Shown in pieces: positions 16,757 to 25,883 of a stretch of 64,000 nucleotides of DNA. The stretch is from assembly GCA_963807015.1 (NCBI GenBank), contig CAWEAS010000012.1, positions 172,442 to 236,441 of the forward strand, in the 5' to 3' direction. The DNA is from JAJPKK01 sp963807015 (GTDB taxonomy: Bacteria; Pseudomonadota; Alphaproteobacteria; Rhizobiales; Xanthobacteraceae). The translations under genes were made by a program, and so were the position numbers. The notes beneath the pieces are model-generated. The model worked only from the letters and a program-made list of their open reading frames with translations. It did no database searches and had not been told where the DNA came from. Numbering within the stretch: position 1 is the first letter of the stretch; each line of letters opens with the position of its first letter.

Positions 16757-18163
16757 ATGGACGAGCAACAATTCAGCATAAGCGACATTCTCTCCGGCCG
16801 GGCGCCAAAGGATGCGCCGATCACCGTCAAGGGTTGGGTGCGCACCCGGCGTGATTCCAAGGCAGGCATTTCGTTCGTTCACCTCTCCGACGGCTCGTCG
16901 TTCCATCCGGTGCAGGTTGTCGCGCCGAACACGCTCGCCAATTACACCGATGAGGTCCTCAAGCTCACGGCCGGTTGCGCCATCGCCGCGACCGGGACGA
17001 TTGTGCCCTCGCCGGCCAAGGGACAGCCGTACGAGATGCAGGCGAGCGCGATCAATGTAATCGGCTGGGTGGACGACCCGGACACCTATCCGATCCAGCC
17101 GAAACCTCACACCCTCGAATTTCTGCGCGAGGTCGCACATTTGCGGCCGCGGACGAACGTGATCGGCGCAGCCACGCGGGTGCGGCATACGCTGGCGCAG
17201 GCGATCCACCGTTTTTTCGATCAGAACGGCTTCTATTGGGTCAATACGCCGATCATCACGTCGTCCGACGCGGAGGGCGCCGGCGCCCTCTTCCGTGTTT
17301 CAACTCTCGATCTCATCAACCCGCCGCGAACACCTCAAGGGGAGATCGATTTCGCCAAGGATTTTTTCGGCCGCGAAACTTTCTTGACCGTATCGGGGCA
17401 GCTCAACGTCGAAGCCTACTGTCTCGCGCTCACCAAGGTCTACACGTTCGGACCGACCTTCCGCGCCGAGAACTCGAACACCAGCCGGCACCTTGCCGAG
17501 TTCTGGATGATTGAGCCCGAAATCGCTTTTGCTGACCTTTCCGACGACGCGACGCTGGCGGAGCAGTTGTTGAAGTTCACGTTCGAGACATTGCTCAGAG
17601 AACGACATGACGACCTCGCCTTCTTCGATGAGCGCATCGAGAAGGGTCTCCTCGCAAAGCTTCAGGGCATCGTCGCTTCCGAGTTCGTGCGCATGGACTA
17701 CGGTGAGGCGATTGCAATTCTTGAACGGGCCAAGGAGAAGTTCGAATTCCCGGTGAAATGGGGCATCGACCTGCAGTCGGAGCACGAGCGCTATCTCACC
17801 GAGAAGCACGTGAAGAAGCCGATGATCGTGATGAACTACCCGAAGGACATCAAGGCGTTCTACATGCGCGTCAATGACGACGACAAAACCGTTGCGGCGA
17901 TGGACGTGCTTGCGCCGGGTATCGGCGAGATCATCGGCGGCAGCCAACGCGAAGAGCGTCTAGAGGTGCTCGACGCGCGCATGACCGAGCGCAAGATCGA
18001 TAAGGAGCACTACGCCTGGTACCGCGATCTGCGTCGCTATGGCACCGTGCCCCACGCGGGCTTCGGCCTCGGCTTCGAGCGAACGCTCGCCTATGTCACG
18101 GGCCTCGCCAACGTCCGCGATGCGATCCCATTCCCGAGGACGCCGGGACACGCACGGTATTGA
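16757..18163 (+). CDS. asnS: Asparagine--tRNA ligase
   Basis: From ATG 16757 the product is 468 residues. It has an N-terminal OB-fold anticodon domain (VKGWVRTRRDSKAGISFVHL) and a class II catalytic domain: motif 2 FGPTFRAENSNTSRHLAEFW and motif 3 GFGLGFERTLAYVTG. LPRTxGxAxY-like ends (FPRTPGHARY) are typical of AsnRS. The enzyme charges tRNA-Asn directly. Its gene lies 4 kb from tRNA-Asn on the same strand. It starts 74 bases after the BamA-like gene and may be read through from it. Confidence 0.96.
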   Translation: MDEQQFSISDILSGRAPKDAPITVKGWVRTRRDSKAGISFVHLSDGSSFHPVQVVAPNTLANYTDEVLKLTAGCAIAATGTIVPSPAKGQPYEMQASAINVIGWVDDPDTYPIQPKPHTLEFLREVAHLRPRTNVIGAATRVRHTLAQAIHRFFDQNGFYWVNTPIITSSDAEGAGALFRVSTLDLINPPRTPQGEIDFAKDFFGRETFLTVSGQLNVEAYCLALTKVYTFGPTFRAENSNTSRHLAEFWMIEPEIAFADLSDDATLAEQLLKFTFETLLRERHDDLAFFDERIEKGLLAKLQGIVASEFVRMDYGEAIAILERAKEKFEFPVKWGIDLQSEHERYLTEKHVKKPMIVMNYPKDIKAFYMRVNDDDKTVAAMDVLAPGIGEIIGGSQREERLEVLDARMTERKIDKEHYAWYRDLRRYGTVPHAGFGLGFERTLAYVTGLANVRDAIPFPRTPGHARY

Positions 18164-18250
18164 GGGCTGGGTGGTTTCCGCATGAGGTGCGGATAGCTGC
18201 CGGTTGTTGGCGAAGCGATGCGAGGCGTGCGCGCCCTCGCTAGTTTCCGC

Positions 18251-19069
18251 CTATTGCACCACTGGACCAACGGGCGCGCGTTGGATGATCTCGATGCGGG
18301 TGCCCCACGGGTCCGTAATGTAGGTGATGACGCTGCCCGCCGGGCTCTTGCGAACCGGCTCGTCGAGCTTGATGCCTTCGGCCTCGATTTTCTTCACGAA
18401 GGCCGCGTGGTCATTCACGTCGAATCCGATGTGATCGAGGATGCGACCGCGGGTTCGTGCTTGCGCAGTCTCAGCTTTGGCGAACCGAAGTTGAACTCCC
18501 GGGAGGTCTACCACCGGCGCGTTGTTGCGCGTGCCGACTTTGCCGCCGAACGTCTTGGCGTACCAAGCTTGAGCTTTGGGAATTTCCTTCTCCGGCAGGA
18601 AGAAGTGGACGTGCTCATTGCGGATCGGCATTGACTGCGTCTTGTCTTCCAATATTTCGATGCGCACGCCGTCGGGCGTCTCGACGAACGCTTGGTCGAG
18701 CCGATTGTTGTTGCCGGGCAAAACCGGAACGCCTGCTGCCTTCCATTGGGCAACCCGCTGCTGCACGTTGTCGACGACAAAGCCGACGTGGTTTACCACC
18801 GAACCCTGCGAGCCGCCGTTCCCGGTTTCGGTGCCGAGGTTCAGGTTGATATAGAGACCCGGGAACATCATCAGCGGGTTTCCGCCGGGCATCAACAATT
18901 TCCCACCCATGCCAAGGAAGAGCTTCTTGTTGGCCTCGACGTCCTTGGAGATGATGTGCCAGTGACCCATGGTCACGCCGGTCTCGTTGAATGGAGCCGG
19001 TTGCGCGAATGCTGCGCCTGCCGTCAGCGTAGATGCAAACAGTAAAGCGATGAACCCACTCGGTCTCAT
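18251..19069 (-). CDS. Exported VOC (glyoxalase-fold) family protein
   Basis: This 272-residue protein has a signal peptide (MRPSGFIALLFASTLTAG, cleavage near AFAQPAP). Two VOC modules follow: MGHWHIISKDVEANKKLFLG to VRIEILED, and VHFFLPEKEIPKAQAWY to TRIEIIQR. The paired beta-alpha-beta-beta-beta units with His and Glu at metal positions fit vicinal-oxygen-chelate enzymes. Secreted VOC proteins of this type are common in Bradyrhizobium and not well defined. It lies downstream of the PQQ dehydrogenase in the same direction but beyond a hairpin. Confidence 0.8.
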   Translation of the reverse strand: MRPSGFIALLFASTLTAGAAFAQPAPFNETGVTMGHWHIISKDVEANKKLFLGMGGKLLMPGGNPLMMFPGLYINLNLGTETGNGGSQGSVVNHVGFVVDNVQQRVAQWKAAGVPVLPGNNNRLDQAFVETPDGVRIEILEDKTQSMPIRNEHVHFFLPEKEIPKAQAWYAKTFGGKVGTRNNAPVVDLPGVQLRFAKAETAQARTRGRILDHIGFDVNDHAAFVKKIEAEGIKLDEPVRKSPAGSVITYITDPWGTRIEIIQRAPVGPVVQ

Positions 19070-19244
19070 TGTTTCCTCCCCTTACATTTTTGTATCGGCC
19101 GGCCAACGGAGCGACAACCATCAGCCGGAATTCAAAATATCACGCGAGGCATCGAGGTGGCGAGTGCAGGACGCATCCCGCCTACAGTTCCTCGGCGATC
19201 GGGCGCGGTCAAGATGCTCGACGACCGCCGCCGTCCTTAGGAGA

Positions 19245-19272
19245 AGTGCCGCGAGTTTTGACCCGCGGCACT
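19245..19272 (-). terminator. Hairpin after the PQQ dehydrogenase gene
   Basis: AGTGCCGCG (19245-19253) pairs perfectly with CGCGGCACT (19264-19272) around a ten-base loop. It begins 24 bases after the stop codon of the minus-strand PQQ dehydrogenase, a good place for a terminator. No long T run follows. Confidence 0.6.
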
Positions 19273-19296
19273 TAGACTACCAACTGCGAAGCTGAC

Positions 19297-21075
19297 TTAC
19301 TTCACAGCGAAGACATAGATCGCGCCACCCGACGGCACATCGGGATATTTGCCGGGAAACAGGAGGTTGAGCCGACTCTGCATCCTCGCAGCATCGACAC
19401 CCCAGCCGGACTGCACCGCGATATACTGCTTGCCGTCGACCGCGAAGGACACAGGCACGCCGTTGACGCCCGAGACGGTCGGGTATTGCCACAAGATTTT
19501 GCCGGTCTTCGCGTCAAAGGCGCGGAACAGGCGATCATTCGTGCCACCCGAGAAGAGGACGTCGCCAGCGGTGGCCAGCATTGGACCCCAGTTCTCCGAC
19601 GGTAGCTTGGTCGTCCACACCTTTTTGCCGGTATCGAGGTTCCAAGCTTGGACTTCACCGATGTGATCGGCCCCGGCACGGATCAGCATGATGTTGCTGG
19701 CGACGCCAATGTAGCGTTCGCCGGGCACATACTTCGCCGGTCCGCCGCGCAGCTCCGTGCACAGGTTCTCGTTCGCGGGGATGTAGAGCAGCCGAGTCTT
19801 GGGGCTATAGGCGACCGGCGGCCAGTCCTTGCCGCCCCATAGACTTGGGCAAAATGTGGCGGTCTTGTCGGTGCCGGGCTTACGCTCGGGATCGACGATG
19901 GGTCGCCCTGTGCCCGGTTCGACGCCCTTGAACACGTTGTGCGCGACGAAGTTCTGGCCAGCAATGAAGTTGATCTTGCCGGTAGTTCGCTCCAGTTGCC
20001 AGAGGTAACCGTCGCGGGCCACATCAACGAGGCCATGGATGGTTTTGCCGCCATGCTGATAGTCGACCAGGATCGGGGGCGAAACCTCGTCCCAATCCCA
20101 AGAGTCGTTTTGGTGGTACTGGAAGTGCCCTTTGATCTCACCGGTCTTGCCGTCGAGCGCGATGACTGACGACGTGTAGAGATTGTCGCCAGGACGTTGA
20201 TCGCCCATCCACGGACCACCATTTCCAGTGCCCCAGAATGCGAGATTGGTCTCCGGATCGTAGGTCCCTGTCACCCAGACTGATCCGCCGCCGGTTTTCC
20301 ATTGGTCGCCCTGCGGCCAGGTCTCGCTGCCCGGTTGTCCCGGTTCGGGAACCGTGAAGGTGCGCCACAGCTCTTTGCCGTTCTCGGCATCATAGGCAGC
20401 GACAAAGCCGCGTACGCCAAGTTCGCCACCTGATGTGCCTAGCATTACCTTGCCATCGGCGAGGAGCGGCATCAGCGACATGTAGTAGCCGTTCTTGTAG
20501 TCGGCGACTTTAACCGTCCACACCTCCTTGCCCGTTTTGGCGTCGAGAGCGACGAGGTTCGCGTCGGCGGATGCAAAATAGACCTTGTCGCCCAACAGTC
20601 CGACGCCGCGATTGGTCGGATGGAGCGATTGGAAATCCTCCGGCAGCGGCCGCTTGTAGCGCCACAGCACATTGCCGGTCTTTGCGTCGAGAGCGATAAG
20701 CTGATTTCCCGGTGTCGCCACGAACATCACACCGTTGTTTACGATTGGCGGCGCCTGATGACCTTCGGTCTGACCGGTGGCGACGCTCCAGACGAGTTCG
20801 AGACGACCGACATTCGCGGGCGTGATTTGCGCCAGCGGGCTATATCCCCACCCGTCATAAGTGCGGCGGAACAGGAGCCAGTTGCCGTCCTCAGGCTTGC
20901 GTAGCCGCTCGGCCGTGACCGGCGTGTATTTCTGGAGGATCTCCGGCATCGGTCCAGGCGTGGGTGTTGCCGACGCCGGGGCGATAGTTTGCTGGGCCAG
21001 CGTGACTGCAACGCTCATCGCGGTCGCAATGGCGCCGGTGCCCACGCCGAGCAACAATTTCCTGGTGTCCAACAT
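19297..21075 (-). CDS. PQQ-dependent dehydrogenase with lanthanide-type D-x-D motif
   Basis: ATG 21075 has a GGGAGGAAA ribosome site, giving 592 residues with a signal peptide. Repeated quinoprotein propeller motifs are visible (ALDAKTGNVLWRYK, ALDAKTGKEVWTVK, AFDAKTGKILWQYP). Expected metal/PQQ ligands are present: Glu218 in SGGELGVRG, Asn285 in GTGNGG and Asp327 in SWDWDE. Asp329, two residues on, is the extra Asp that marks lanthanide-using alcohol dehydrogenases. The vicinal Cys pair usual near PQQ is absent (SLHPTNRG in its place). A Rieske protein is encoded just upstream in the same direction and could accept electrons. Substrate unknown. Confidence 0.9.
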   Translation of the reverse strand: MLDTRKLLLGVGTGAIATAMSVAVTLAQQTIAPASATPTPGPMPEILQKYTPVTAERLRKPEDGNWLLFRRTYDGWGYSPLAQITPANVGRLELVWSVATGQTEGHQAPPIVNNGVMFVATPGNQLIALDAKTGNVLWRYKRPLPEDFQSLHPTNRGVGLLGDKVYFASADANLVALDAKTGKEVWTVKVADYKNGYYMSLMPLLADGKVMLGTSGGELGVRGFVAAYDAENGKELWRTFTVPEPGQPGSETWPQGDQWKTGGGSVWVTGTYDPETNLAFWGTGNGGPWMGDQRPGDNLYTSSVIALDGKTGEIKGHFQYHQNDSWDWDEVSPPILVDYQHGGKTIHGLVDVARDGYLWQLERTTGKINFIAGQNFVAHNVFKGVEPGTGRPIVDPERKPGTDKTATFCPSLWGGKDWPPVAYSPKTRLLYIPANENLCTELRGGPAKYVPGERYIGVASNIMLIRAGADHIGEVQAWNLDTGKKVWTTKLPSENWGPMLATAGDVLFSGGTNDRLFRAFDAKTGKILWQYPTVSGVNGVPVSFAVDGKQYIAVQSGWGVDAARMQSRLNLLFPGKYPDVPSGGAIYVFAVK

Positions 21076-21136
21076 GAGTTTTTCCTCCCGTTCTGTGAAT
21101 GTTGTGTGCGCGTTTGTCCTTTGACGCGATCGCGAA

Positions 21137-21727
21137 TTACGTGGGTACGATGCCGACGCGACCCACGAATGGCTTGGCAACGACGAGCTTGCCGTCAACG
21201 ATCTTGAGCGGCAGCGCCGCCAATGCCCGGGTCGTCGGGCCGTCGACTATGCTCGCACCATCACGTGGATTGTACCGGGAATTATGACAAGGACATTCCA
21301 GAATATTTTGGTCCGGAGACCAGCCATCGACCTCGCAGCCCGCATGGGGACAGATCGCAGAATAGGCAACAATCCCCTCGGCTGCACGCTCGCGCGTCTG
21401 TCCAACAAGCGTTGCTGGATCGAGTCGCAGTAGCAGCACCTTGTTTAGGCGCGAGCCGTTACGGACGATCTTGCCTACCGGATCGAACGGCCACGCGATG
21501 ATTTCGGTATCCGAGATATCGCCAGGCGTCAGTGCGGAAGGGGCCGCTGCATCTACGCGCACAAGATAATCGCCTTCCTTGGGGCGCTCATCAGCGGGTT
21601 CGCCGGCCGCGGAAGTTGCACTCCTGCATACGGCGCAAGCGCCGACCAAAATTGCAAGAACGAGAACGTCTCGTCGCGTCGATACGATGCCGCACGACCC
21701 TGCGCGCGCATCAGAAGCCTCCCTCAT
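21137..21727 (-). CDS. Tat-exported Rieske [2Fe-2S] protein
   Basis: From ATG 21727 (preceded by GGGGGTGAG) the product is 196 residues. STRRDVLVLAILVGACAV looks like a Tat signal. The Rieske cluster motifs are intact: CPHAGC and CPCHNS, about 15 residues apart. It resembles the Rieske subunit of bc complexes but is alone. It precedes the PQQ dehydrogenase by 61 bases on the same strand, which suggests that the pair is co-expressed and may exchange electrons in the periplasm. That pairing is inferred from order only. Confidence 0.88.
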   Translation of the reverse strand: MREASDARAGSCGIVSTRRDVLVLAILVGACAVCRSATSAAGEPADERPKEGDYLVRVDAAAPSALTPGDISDTEIIAWPFDPVGKIVRNGSRLNKVLLLRLDPATLVGQTRERAAEGIVAYSAICPHAGCEVDGWSPDQNILECPCHNSRYNPRDGASIVDGPTTRALAALPLKIVDGKLVVAKPFVGRVGIVPT

Positions 21728-21998
21728 CTCACCCCCAATTTCGTTTGCCGCGAGCGCACCGACGAACCGCATACGGCTGCCCGGCCGGAGTTTTATGCTG
21801 GGAGAATCCTCGCGAATGTCCATCCAGTCAAGCCGCAGAGTCGGCGCGCTGCGCTGGGGCTACCAAGCGTTGAAGCCTTCGTACGCAGCATGACGTCCTT
21901 GTCGGGTCAACCAAAAAGAGACAATCTGCTGAACGCAGACGCAGCGATCGAAGTCGACCAATTCAAGGCGGCTACAAGATGAGGGGAAGGGTTTTCTA

Positions 21999-22479
21999 AT
22001 GACGATCTCGATCCGGGTGTACCTATTGGCGGCGTCGATGCTGATCTCCCCTGCTTTCGTCGCGGCACAGGCGCCATCGGACGGCCCACCGAGTTATCGA
22101 CCGGGCCTCGGCGACCTGATGACGACAACCGTTCAACCGCGCCACATCAAGCTTGCCTTCGCCGGCCGCGAAAAGAATTGGACCTACGCCGCATACGAAG
22201 TCCACGAGTTGGACGAGGCCTTCGACCGTTTATCCATCCAGTGGCCTATATGGCAAAAGGTCCGAAATCGTCGAGCTGGTCGAGACCATCATCCGACAAC
22301 CACTTTACGACCTTGGCCAAGCGATCAAGGAAAAGAACGAAGCGAAATATAACGTAGCCTACGGCCAGCTGACTGACGCCTGTAACGCGTGTCATGAGGC
22401 GGCGCGACGCAGCTTCGTCGTCATCCAGGAGCCAAAGGACAATATGTTCCCGGACCAGGACTTCCGCGCGAGGCCATGA
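21999..22479 (+). pseudogene. Exported CxxCH-motif protein, frameshifted
   Basis: The first frame gives a signal peptide (LISPAFVAAQAPSDG) and DLMTTTVQPRHIKLAFAGRE through QWPIWQK, then drifts. The next frame (to 22479) restores RSEIVELVETIIRQPLYDLG, YGQLTDACNACHEAARR and a MFPDQDFRARP end. Together they match one known rhizobial protein type of about 160 residues with a single CNACH haem-like motif. One extra G at 22259-22260 would account for the shift. It is divergent from the Rieske-PQQ pair and is a possible electron carrier for it if the shift is a sequencing error. Confidence 0.75.
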
Positions 22480-22610
22480 CATCGTGCACTGCGCGATCGG
22501 AGCGCGACCCATCCAAAGACCACCATCGAAACCGAATGACGATGGGACGCTAGCAAGCGCAGTCAATCATTCAGCGGAGCAGCAGCGTTTAGCTTACGGT
22601 GCCGACACAG

Positions 22611-23273
22611 TTATTTGCTCTCGCTACTCATGACAATTCGATGAACCGAAAGGACCTTCGCAGTGGGGAATTCCAAAATCTTCTTCGGGTTGTATTGTTC
22701 GAGGCGCAACTTTTTTGAGTCTTGCGACACGAAGCGCTTCACATACGCACGCGGCGCTTCACTCTCTGGGGCCGAGATCTGCGCTACAACAAAGGCGCCT
22801 TTGCTGATCGGTTGACGCGGGTTAACGAACACAGTCTCGCCGGCGAAGTATCGCGGCTCCATAAAATCGCCAACCACATAGACGGCATAGGCGTCAGGAA
22901 CATTCGATAGATTGGCGGGTGCAACGACTTCGGTAACTTGGTTGCCGGTCAGGATGAACTCGTCATCCTTACCGCCGATTGCCTGACCATAAATTGGAAT
23001 CCACCGGTCGAACTTTAATCCGCCCGCGACAACAGCTTTCGACAGGGCTGCGCCCGTTGCTGTCTTTGGTCCAGCGATCTTGAGCTGTCGTTCGTCGACC
23101 TTCAAAATCTCGGCTACTTGACCCCGCACGTCCTCGGGCAAGCGACCTGGGACGCCACGTCTGACGAACTGCTGAAAATAGGCATGATTCTTTCCAACGC
23201 GAAGCGACAGCTCGGACAACGAAAGGCCGAGCTCGGCGATACGGGAAACGATGAGAGCGCGAACAGGATCCAT
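22611..23273 (-). CDS. XRE/S24-like regulator lacking the catalytic serine
   Basis: This 220-residue protein has an N-terminal helix-turn-helix (SELSLRVGKNHAYFQQFV) and a C-terminal LexA/CI peptidase-fold domain. In that family the nucleophile sits in a GDSMEP motif. Here the same place reads VVGDFMEPRYFAGE, with Phe137 instead of Ser, while the general-base Lys is kept (AYVKRF, Lys179). An AGG sequence at 83-85 resembles the cleavage site region. The protein therefore probably binds DNA but cannot self-cleave. No prophage genes surround it. Confidence 0.85.
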   Translation of the reverse strand: MDPVRALIVSRIAELGLSLSELSLRVGKNHAYFQQFVRRGVPGRLPEDVRGQVAEILKVDERQLKIAGPKTATGAALSKAVVAGGLKFDRWIPIYGQAIGGKDDEFILTGNQVTEVVAPANLSNVPDAYAVYVVGDFMEPRYFAGETVFVNPRQPISKGAFVVAQISAPESEAPRAYVKRFVSQDSKKLRLEQYNPKKILEFPTAKVLSVHRIVMSSESK

Positions 23274-23696
23274 TGGATGGAATATACATGATTGACATCG
23301 GCTTTGTAGATAGGAATTTCACGTGAGGCTTAAGGAAGCGGCCTACCGATTCCATTGGCTTTAGAATTCCTATTCACCCTGCGCGGCCTTGCATTTGTCA
23401 GCGATAGTTGCAGCTGGGAATTCCCACAATTCTTTGTCCCGCATCACTGGATTCACCAACCATCAGTAAATCATCGACAGATCGCCGCAAACCAATCACA
23501 CAAAGACCATAACTTCTTTTTTCCCTTATTTTCGGAACTTGCTGTCCGGGCGTTGACTCTGTGCGCCTCACGTTGAGGCAAGCGAGGAAAAGCCGCTCGG
23601 AAAACGCCCACGCGTGTCAGCGGACTTGTGCCCGCAAGAAATCGAGACCCGCGCCGGCGCGATTGGTAGTGCGTACGCGCATGGCGGAGGCGGGAT
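23274..23696 (+). other. Spacer upstream of the S24-like gene
   Basis: AT-richer than its surroundings by eye, with no credible coding frame. It must hold the promoter of the minus-strand regulator; no operator-like palindrome stood out. Confidence 0.4.
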
Positions 23697-23873
23697 ATGA
23701 CTGATCAAAGCGATCGGGAGGCGATGACAAAAGCTTGGACCTACGCGGTCCTTGACGCGCTCGAAGCGGCTGACGAAAAAACAAGACTGGAGATTGTGCG
23801 CATCATATGTCCAGCGGGGTTTGTTGTAGTACCGCGGCACCGCCCAGAATCAATAAAGAAACGCAAGAACTAG
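23697..23873 (+). CDS. Small hypothetical protein (58 residues)
   Basis: ATG 23697 follows a GGAGG ribosome site at ideal spacing. The product begins MTDQSDREAMTKAWTYAVLD and ends in a basic RPESIKKRKN tail. It looks helical and soluble. No family is recognised. Strong ribosome site and protein-like composition are the reasons to call it. Confidence 0.55.
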   Translation: MTDQSDREAMTKAWTYAVLDALEAADEKTRLEIVRIICPAGFVVVPRHRPESIKKRKN

Positions 23874-24230
23874 CTCCATTGGTGCTACCTCGGAACCACC
23901 GTTAAGCGGTAACATGTTGCTGTTATCCGCTAGGCGGCGGATAACCCTCTGTCAGCCATCACCGCTCGCGGGCCGCGCGGCACTGCACAAGAAGATCGGC
24001 AAGCGGCAGCTCATTTCCTACAACGCTATGACCCGGTGGGCCCTGCGGCTGAGCATCTGGAAGCGCCCGGTATTCTTCATCATCGGCAGCCGCAAGCAGC
24101 ATATAGGGCTCAAACGGCAGGACTATCCCGTCAGAGTGATCAGGTATAAGTAAGATCGAAGTAGGAACTCGACAAATCCAATAGATGCCGTCGGCAGCGC
24201 TCGCTTTGTCGAATCGGTAGGGGCGTCAGT
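23874..24230 (+). other. Region without a supported gene
   Basis: A 79-codon frame at 23914-24153 (basic, ending YPVRVIRYK) has no ribosome site and no recognised motif. It could be a gene remnant. Nothing else is seen. Confidence 0.3.
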
Positions 24231-24638
24231 TCAGCGGCTTGCAGTCGGAGTGCGCAGTGGCCGTTTTATTGAAGAGACCGCGCCCGGCCGCTTCGGGCCC
24301 TTAAGCGCGGCCTCGAGATCCTGCAGATTTCTCCGGGCCGCTGCCACAGCGTCTTCCTCAATGGTCCGATAGCGTGACACCAGCTTTTTTCCGAAGGGCG
24401 TAAGTGTCGCCCCTCCTCCATGGGCGCCTCCCGGCTGCGCCTCCACCACCGGATCGCGAAAGCAATTGTTCATGTCGTCGACCAAGAGCCAAGCCCGACG
24501 ATAAGACATTCCGAGCTTCCGCCCCGCCTGGGAGATCGATCCAGTGCTCTCGATCGCCTCCAGGAGGCGGATCTTGCCGGGGCCTAAGGCGCGTCCGGCG
24601 CCGAGGTCCACTCTTAGCGTCAGTCTTGGCGTATCCAT
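24231..24638 (-). CDS. ModE-like winged-helix regulator (N-terminal domain only)
   Basis: The 135-residue product matches the DNA-binding half of ModE: LGPGKIRLLEAIESTGSISQ, AGRKLGMSYRRAWLLVDDMN and FGKKLVSRYRTIEEDA. The molybdate-binding TOBE domains of full ModE are absent, as in many alphaproteobacterial members of this size. It may regulate molybdenum or related transport. The ModA-like gene at 854 is too far away to be tied to it by position. Confidence 0.85.
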   Translation of the reverse strand: MDTPRLTLRVDLGAGRALGPGKIRLLEAIESTGSISQAGRKLGMSYRRAWLLVDDMNNCFRDPVVEAQPGGAHGGGATLTPFGKKLVSRYRTIEEDAVAAARRNLQDLEAALKGPKRPGAVSSIKRPLRTPTASR

Positions 24639-25063
24639 CTTTCGTCGCTTTCGAAGACGTATGACAGTCTAGCACGGTTTCCCGCGCAACGGTGCGCAAG
24701 TTAGCGTGCAACAGCCGTGCTCGAAATTGTACGAGCGTCCGCGCCGCCGATTAAGCCGCGACGTCCTTCATCAGATCAGACATAGGCCCGTTTGTCGGCA
24801 CGGCCGGTTAGCTGACTTGGTTGAAACGCGCCTGCAATTGTCCCCGCCTTGCTGGCCAAGAGCCCCTTAGGTGCAAAGCAACAGAAAGACGAAAGAGCAA
24901 TATTTGCTCGCTCACGGGTTTAGCTAACCGGTGATCGTAAGCTAAATGGAGGCTCGGAGCTGTGAACTCAGGTCCCCTCCAGTTACTGCGTCGGTGAAGG
25001 CAGCTGCCGTGCAAGAGGGAAAGGATCGGCTAAGGCGCTGCTGCGCGCCTGCGGGACGCGCGT
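24639..25063 (+). other. Spacer between ModE-like gene and ligase fragment
   Basis: No gene, RNA or repeat could be supported here. Confidence 0.4.
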
Positions 25064-25216
25064 TTAGAGGCGCACGTCGACCCCATCCTTACGGACGATC
25101 AGCAGATATCCGTCGTGCTTGATCTCGTGAACCCAATCCGCCCCCGTGGGCAGTGCTGTGCGCTCGATCGGTTGGGCAGGCACGATGAACCCGGCCGGGA
25201 GGCTACGCGATACCAT
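25064..25216 (-). pseudogene. N-terminal fragment of an ATP-dependent DNA ligase
   Basis: The 50-residue frame reads FIVPAQPIERTALPTGADWV then HEIKHDGYLLIVRKDGVDVR and stops. The IKHDGY segment is the adenylation motif of ATP-dependent ligases, where the Lys takes the AMP. Everything after motif I is missing. Short ligase-like genes of this kind recur in Bradyrhizobium, so it may be a stable minigene, but it cannot ligate DNA. Confidence 0.7.
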
Positions 25217-25267
25217 AACCCTCAATTATGCTGAGCGATCCGAGCCCACAAGCCTGAGCGAAGCCTG

Positions 25268-25453
25268 ATGCATATCTCTGAGTGTCCCAATTGTCGTGTG
25301 CCGATGGAGCTCAAGGAGCGCCACCCTTTTTTGTCAGGGCGAGACATGGTGGTCGTGAGATTCGAATGCCGGAAGTGCGGTTGCGAGAGCATGCAATCGC
25401 GTCCGGATGATCAGGCTCGCTCCTGGTGGCAGAGGTTATGGAGCCGGAAGTAG
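25268..25453 (+). CDS. Small zinc-ribbon protein
   Basis: The 61-residue product has two CxxC pairs: SECPNCRVPM near the start and ECRKCGCES in the middle, a treble-clef or ribbon layout. The tail is Trp/Arg-rich (SWWQRLWSRK). No family name is recognised. It lies 49 bases before a run of three further overlapping small genes, two of them also with Cys pairs. Confidence 0.65.
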   Translation: MHISECPNCRVPMELKERHPFLSGRDMVVVRFECRKCGCESMQSRPDDQARSWWQRLWSRK

Positions 25454-25502
25454 ATGTCACCGGGTCCATATTTTTAAGCCAGCATCGCGTACTATTGTTC
25501 AC

Positions 25503-25883
25503 ATGGGCATCCGCACACGCCGTCCTGAAATGCTCGCGACCTGGCGCAGCCGCGCCGAGGAGAAGGCCGCGCGTGAAGAGGCGCGGCGCATTGTCGAACG
25601 TTGGAATCGCGCCCTGACGGCCGGCCGCGGCACTCTAGGGTCGCCGACGATCCGCGCAGCATTGATGGCCGGAATGCCTTGGCTCGACCTCCATTGCCCG
25701 GGGTGCCAAACAAGCCGTGCGATCGACATCCGGACGATCGATCATCACCCGCTCGCCTCGGTCGGAAGCCTCGTGCTGGGGCTGCGGTGCACTTGGTGCG
25801 GTAGCTCTGCGCCGATGCCGCGGCTCGCTGGGCTGTTTGCGCTGCCGCCGAGGATCGCCGACAGCGAGACAACCCATGCCTGA
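25503..25883 (+). CDS. Hypothetical protein with Cys-pair motifs
   Basis: From ATG 25503 the product is 126 residues. An N-terminal charged helix (TWRSRAEEKAAREEARRIVE) is followed by HCPGCQTSRAIDIRTID and LRCTWCGSSAPMPRLAGL, two CxxC pairs that could bind zinc. The type is widespread in Bradyrhizobium without assigned function. Its last eight bases overlap the start of the next gene, so translation is coupled. Confidence 0.7.
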   Translation: MGIRTRRPEMLATWRSRAEEKAAREEARRIVERWNRALTAGRGTLGSPTIRAALMAGMPWLDLHCPGCQTSRAIDIRTIDHHPLASVGSLVLGLRCTWCGSSAPMPRLAGLFALPPRIADSETTHA

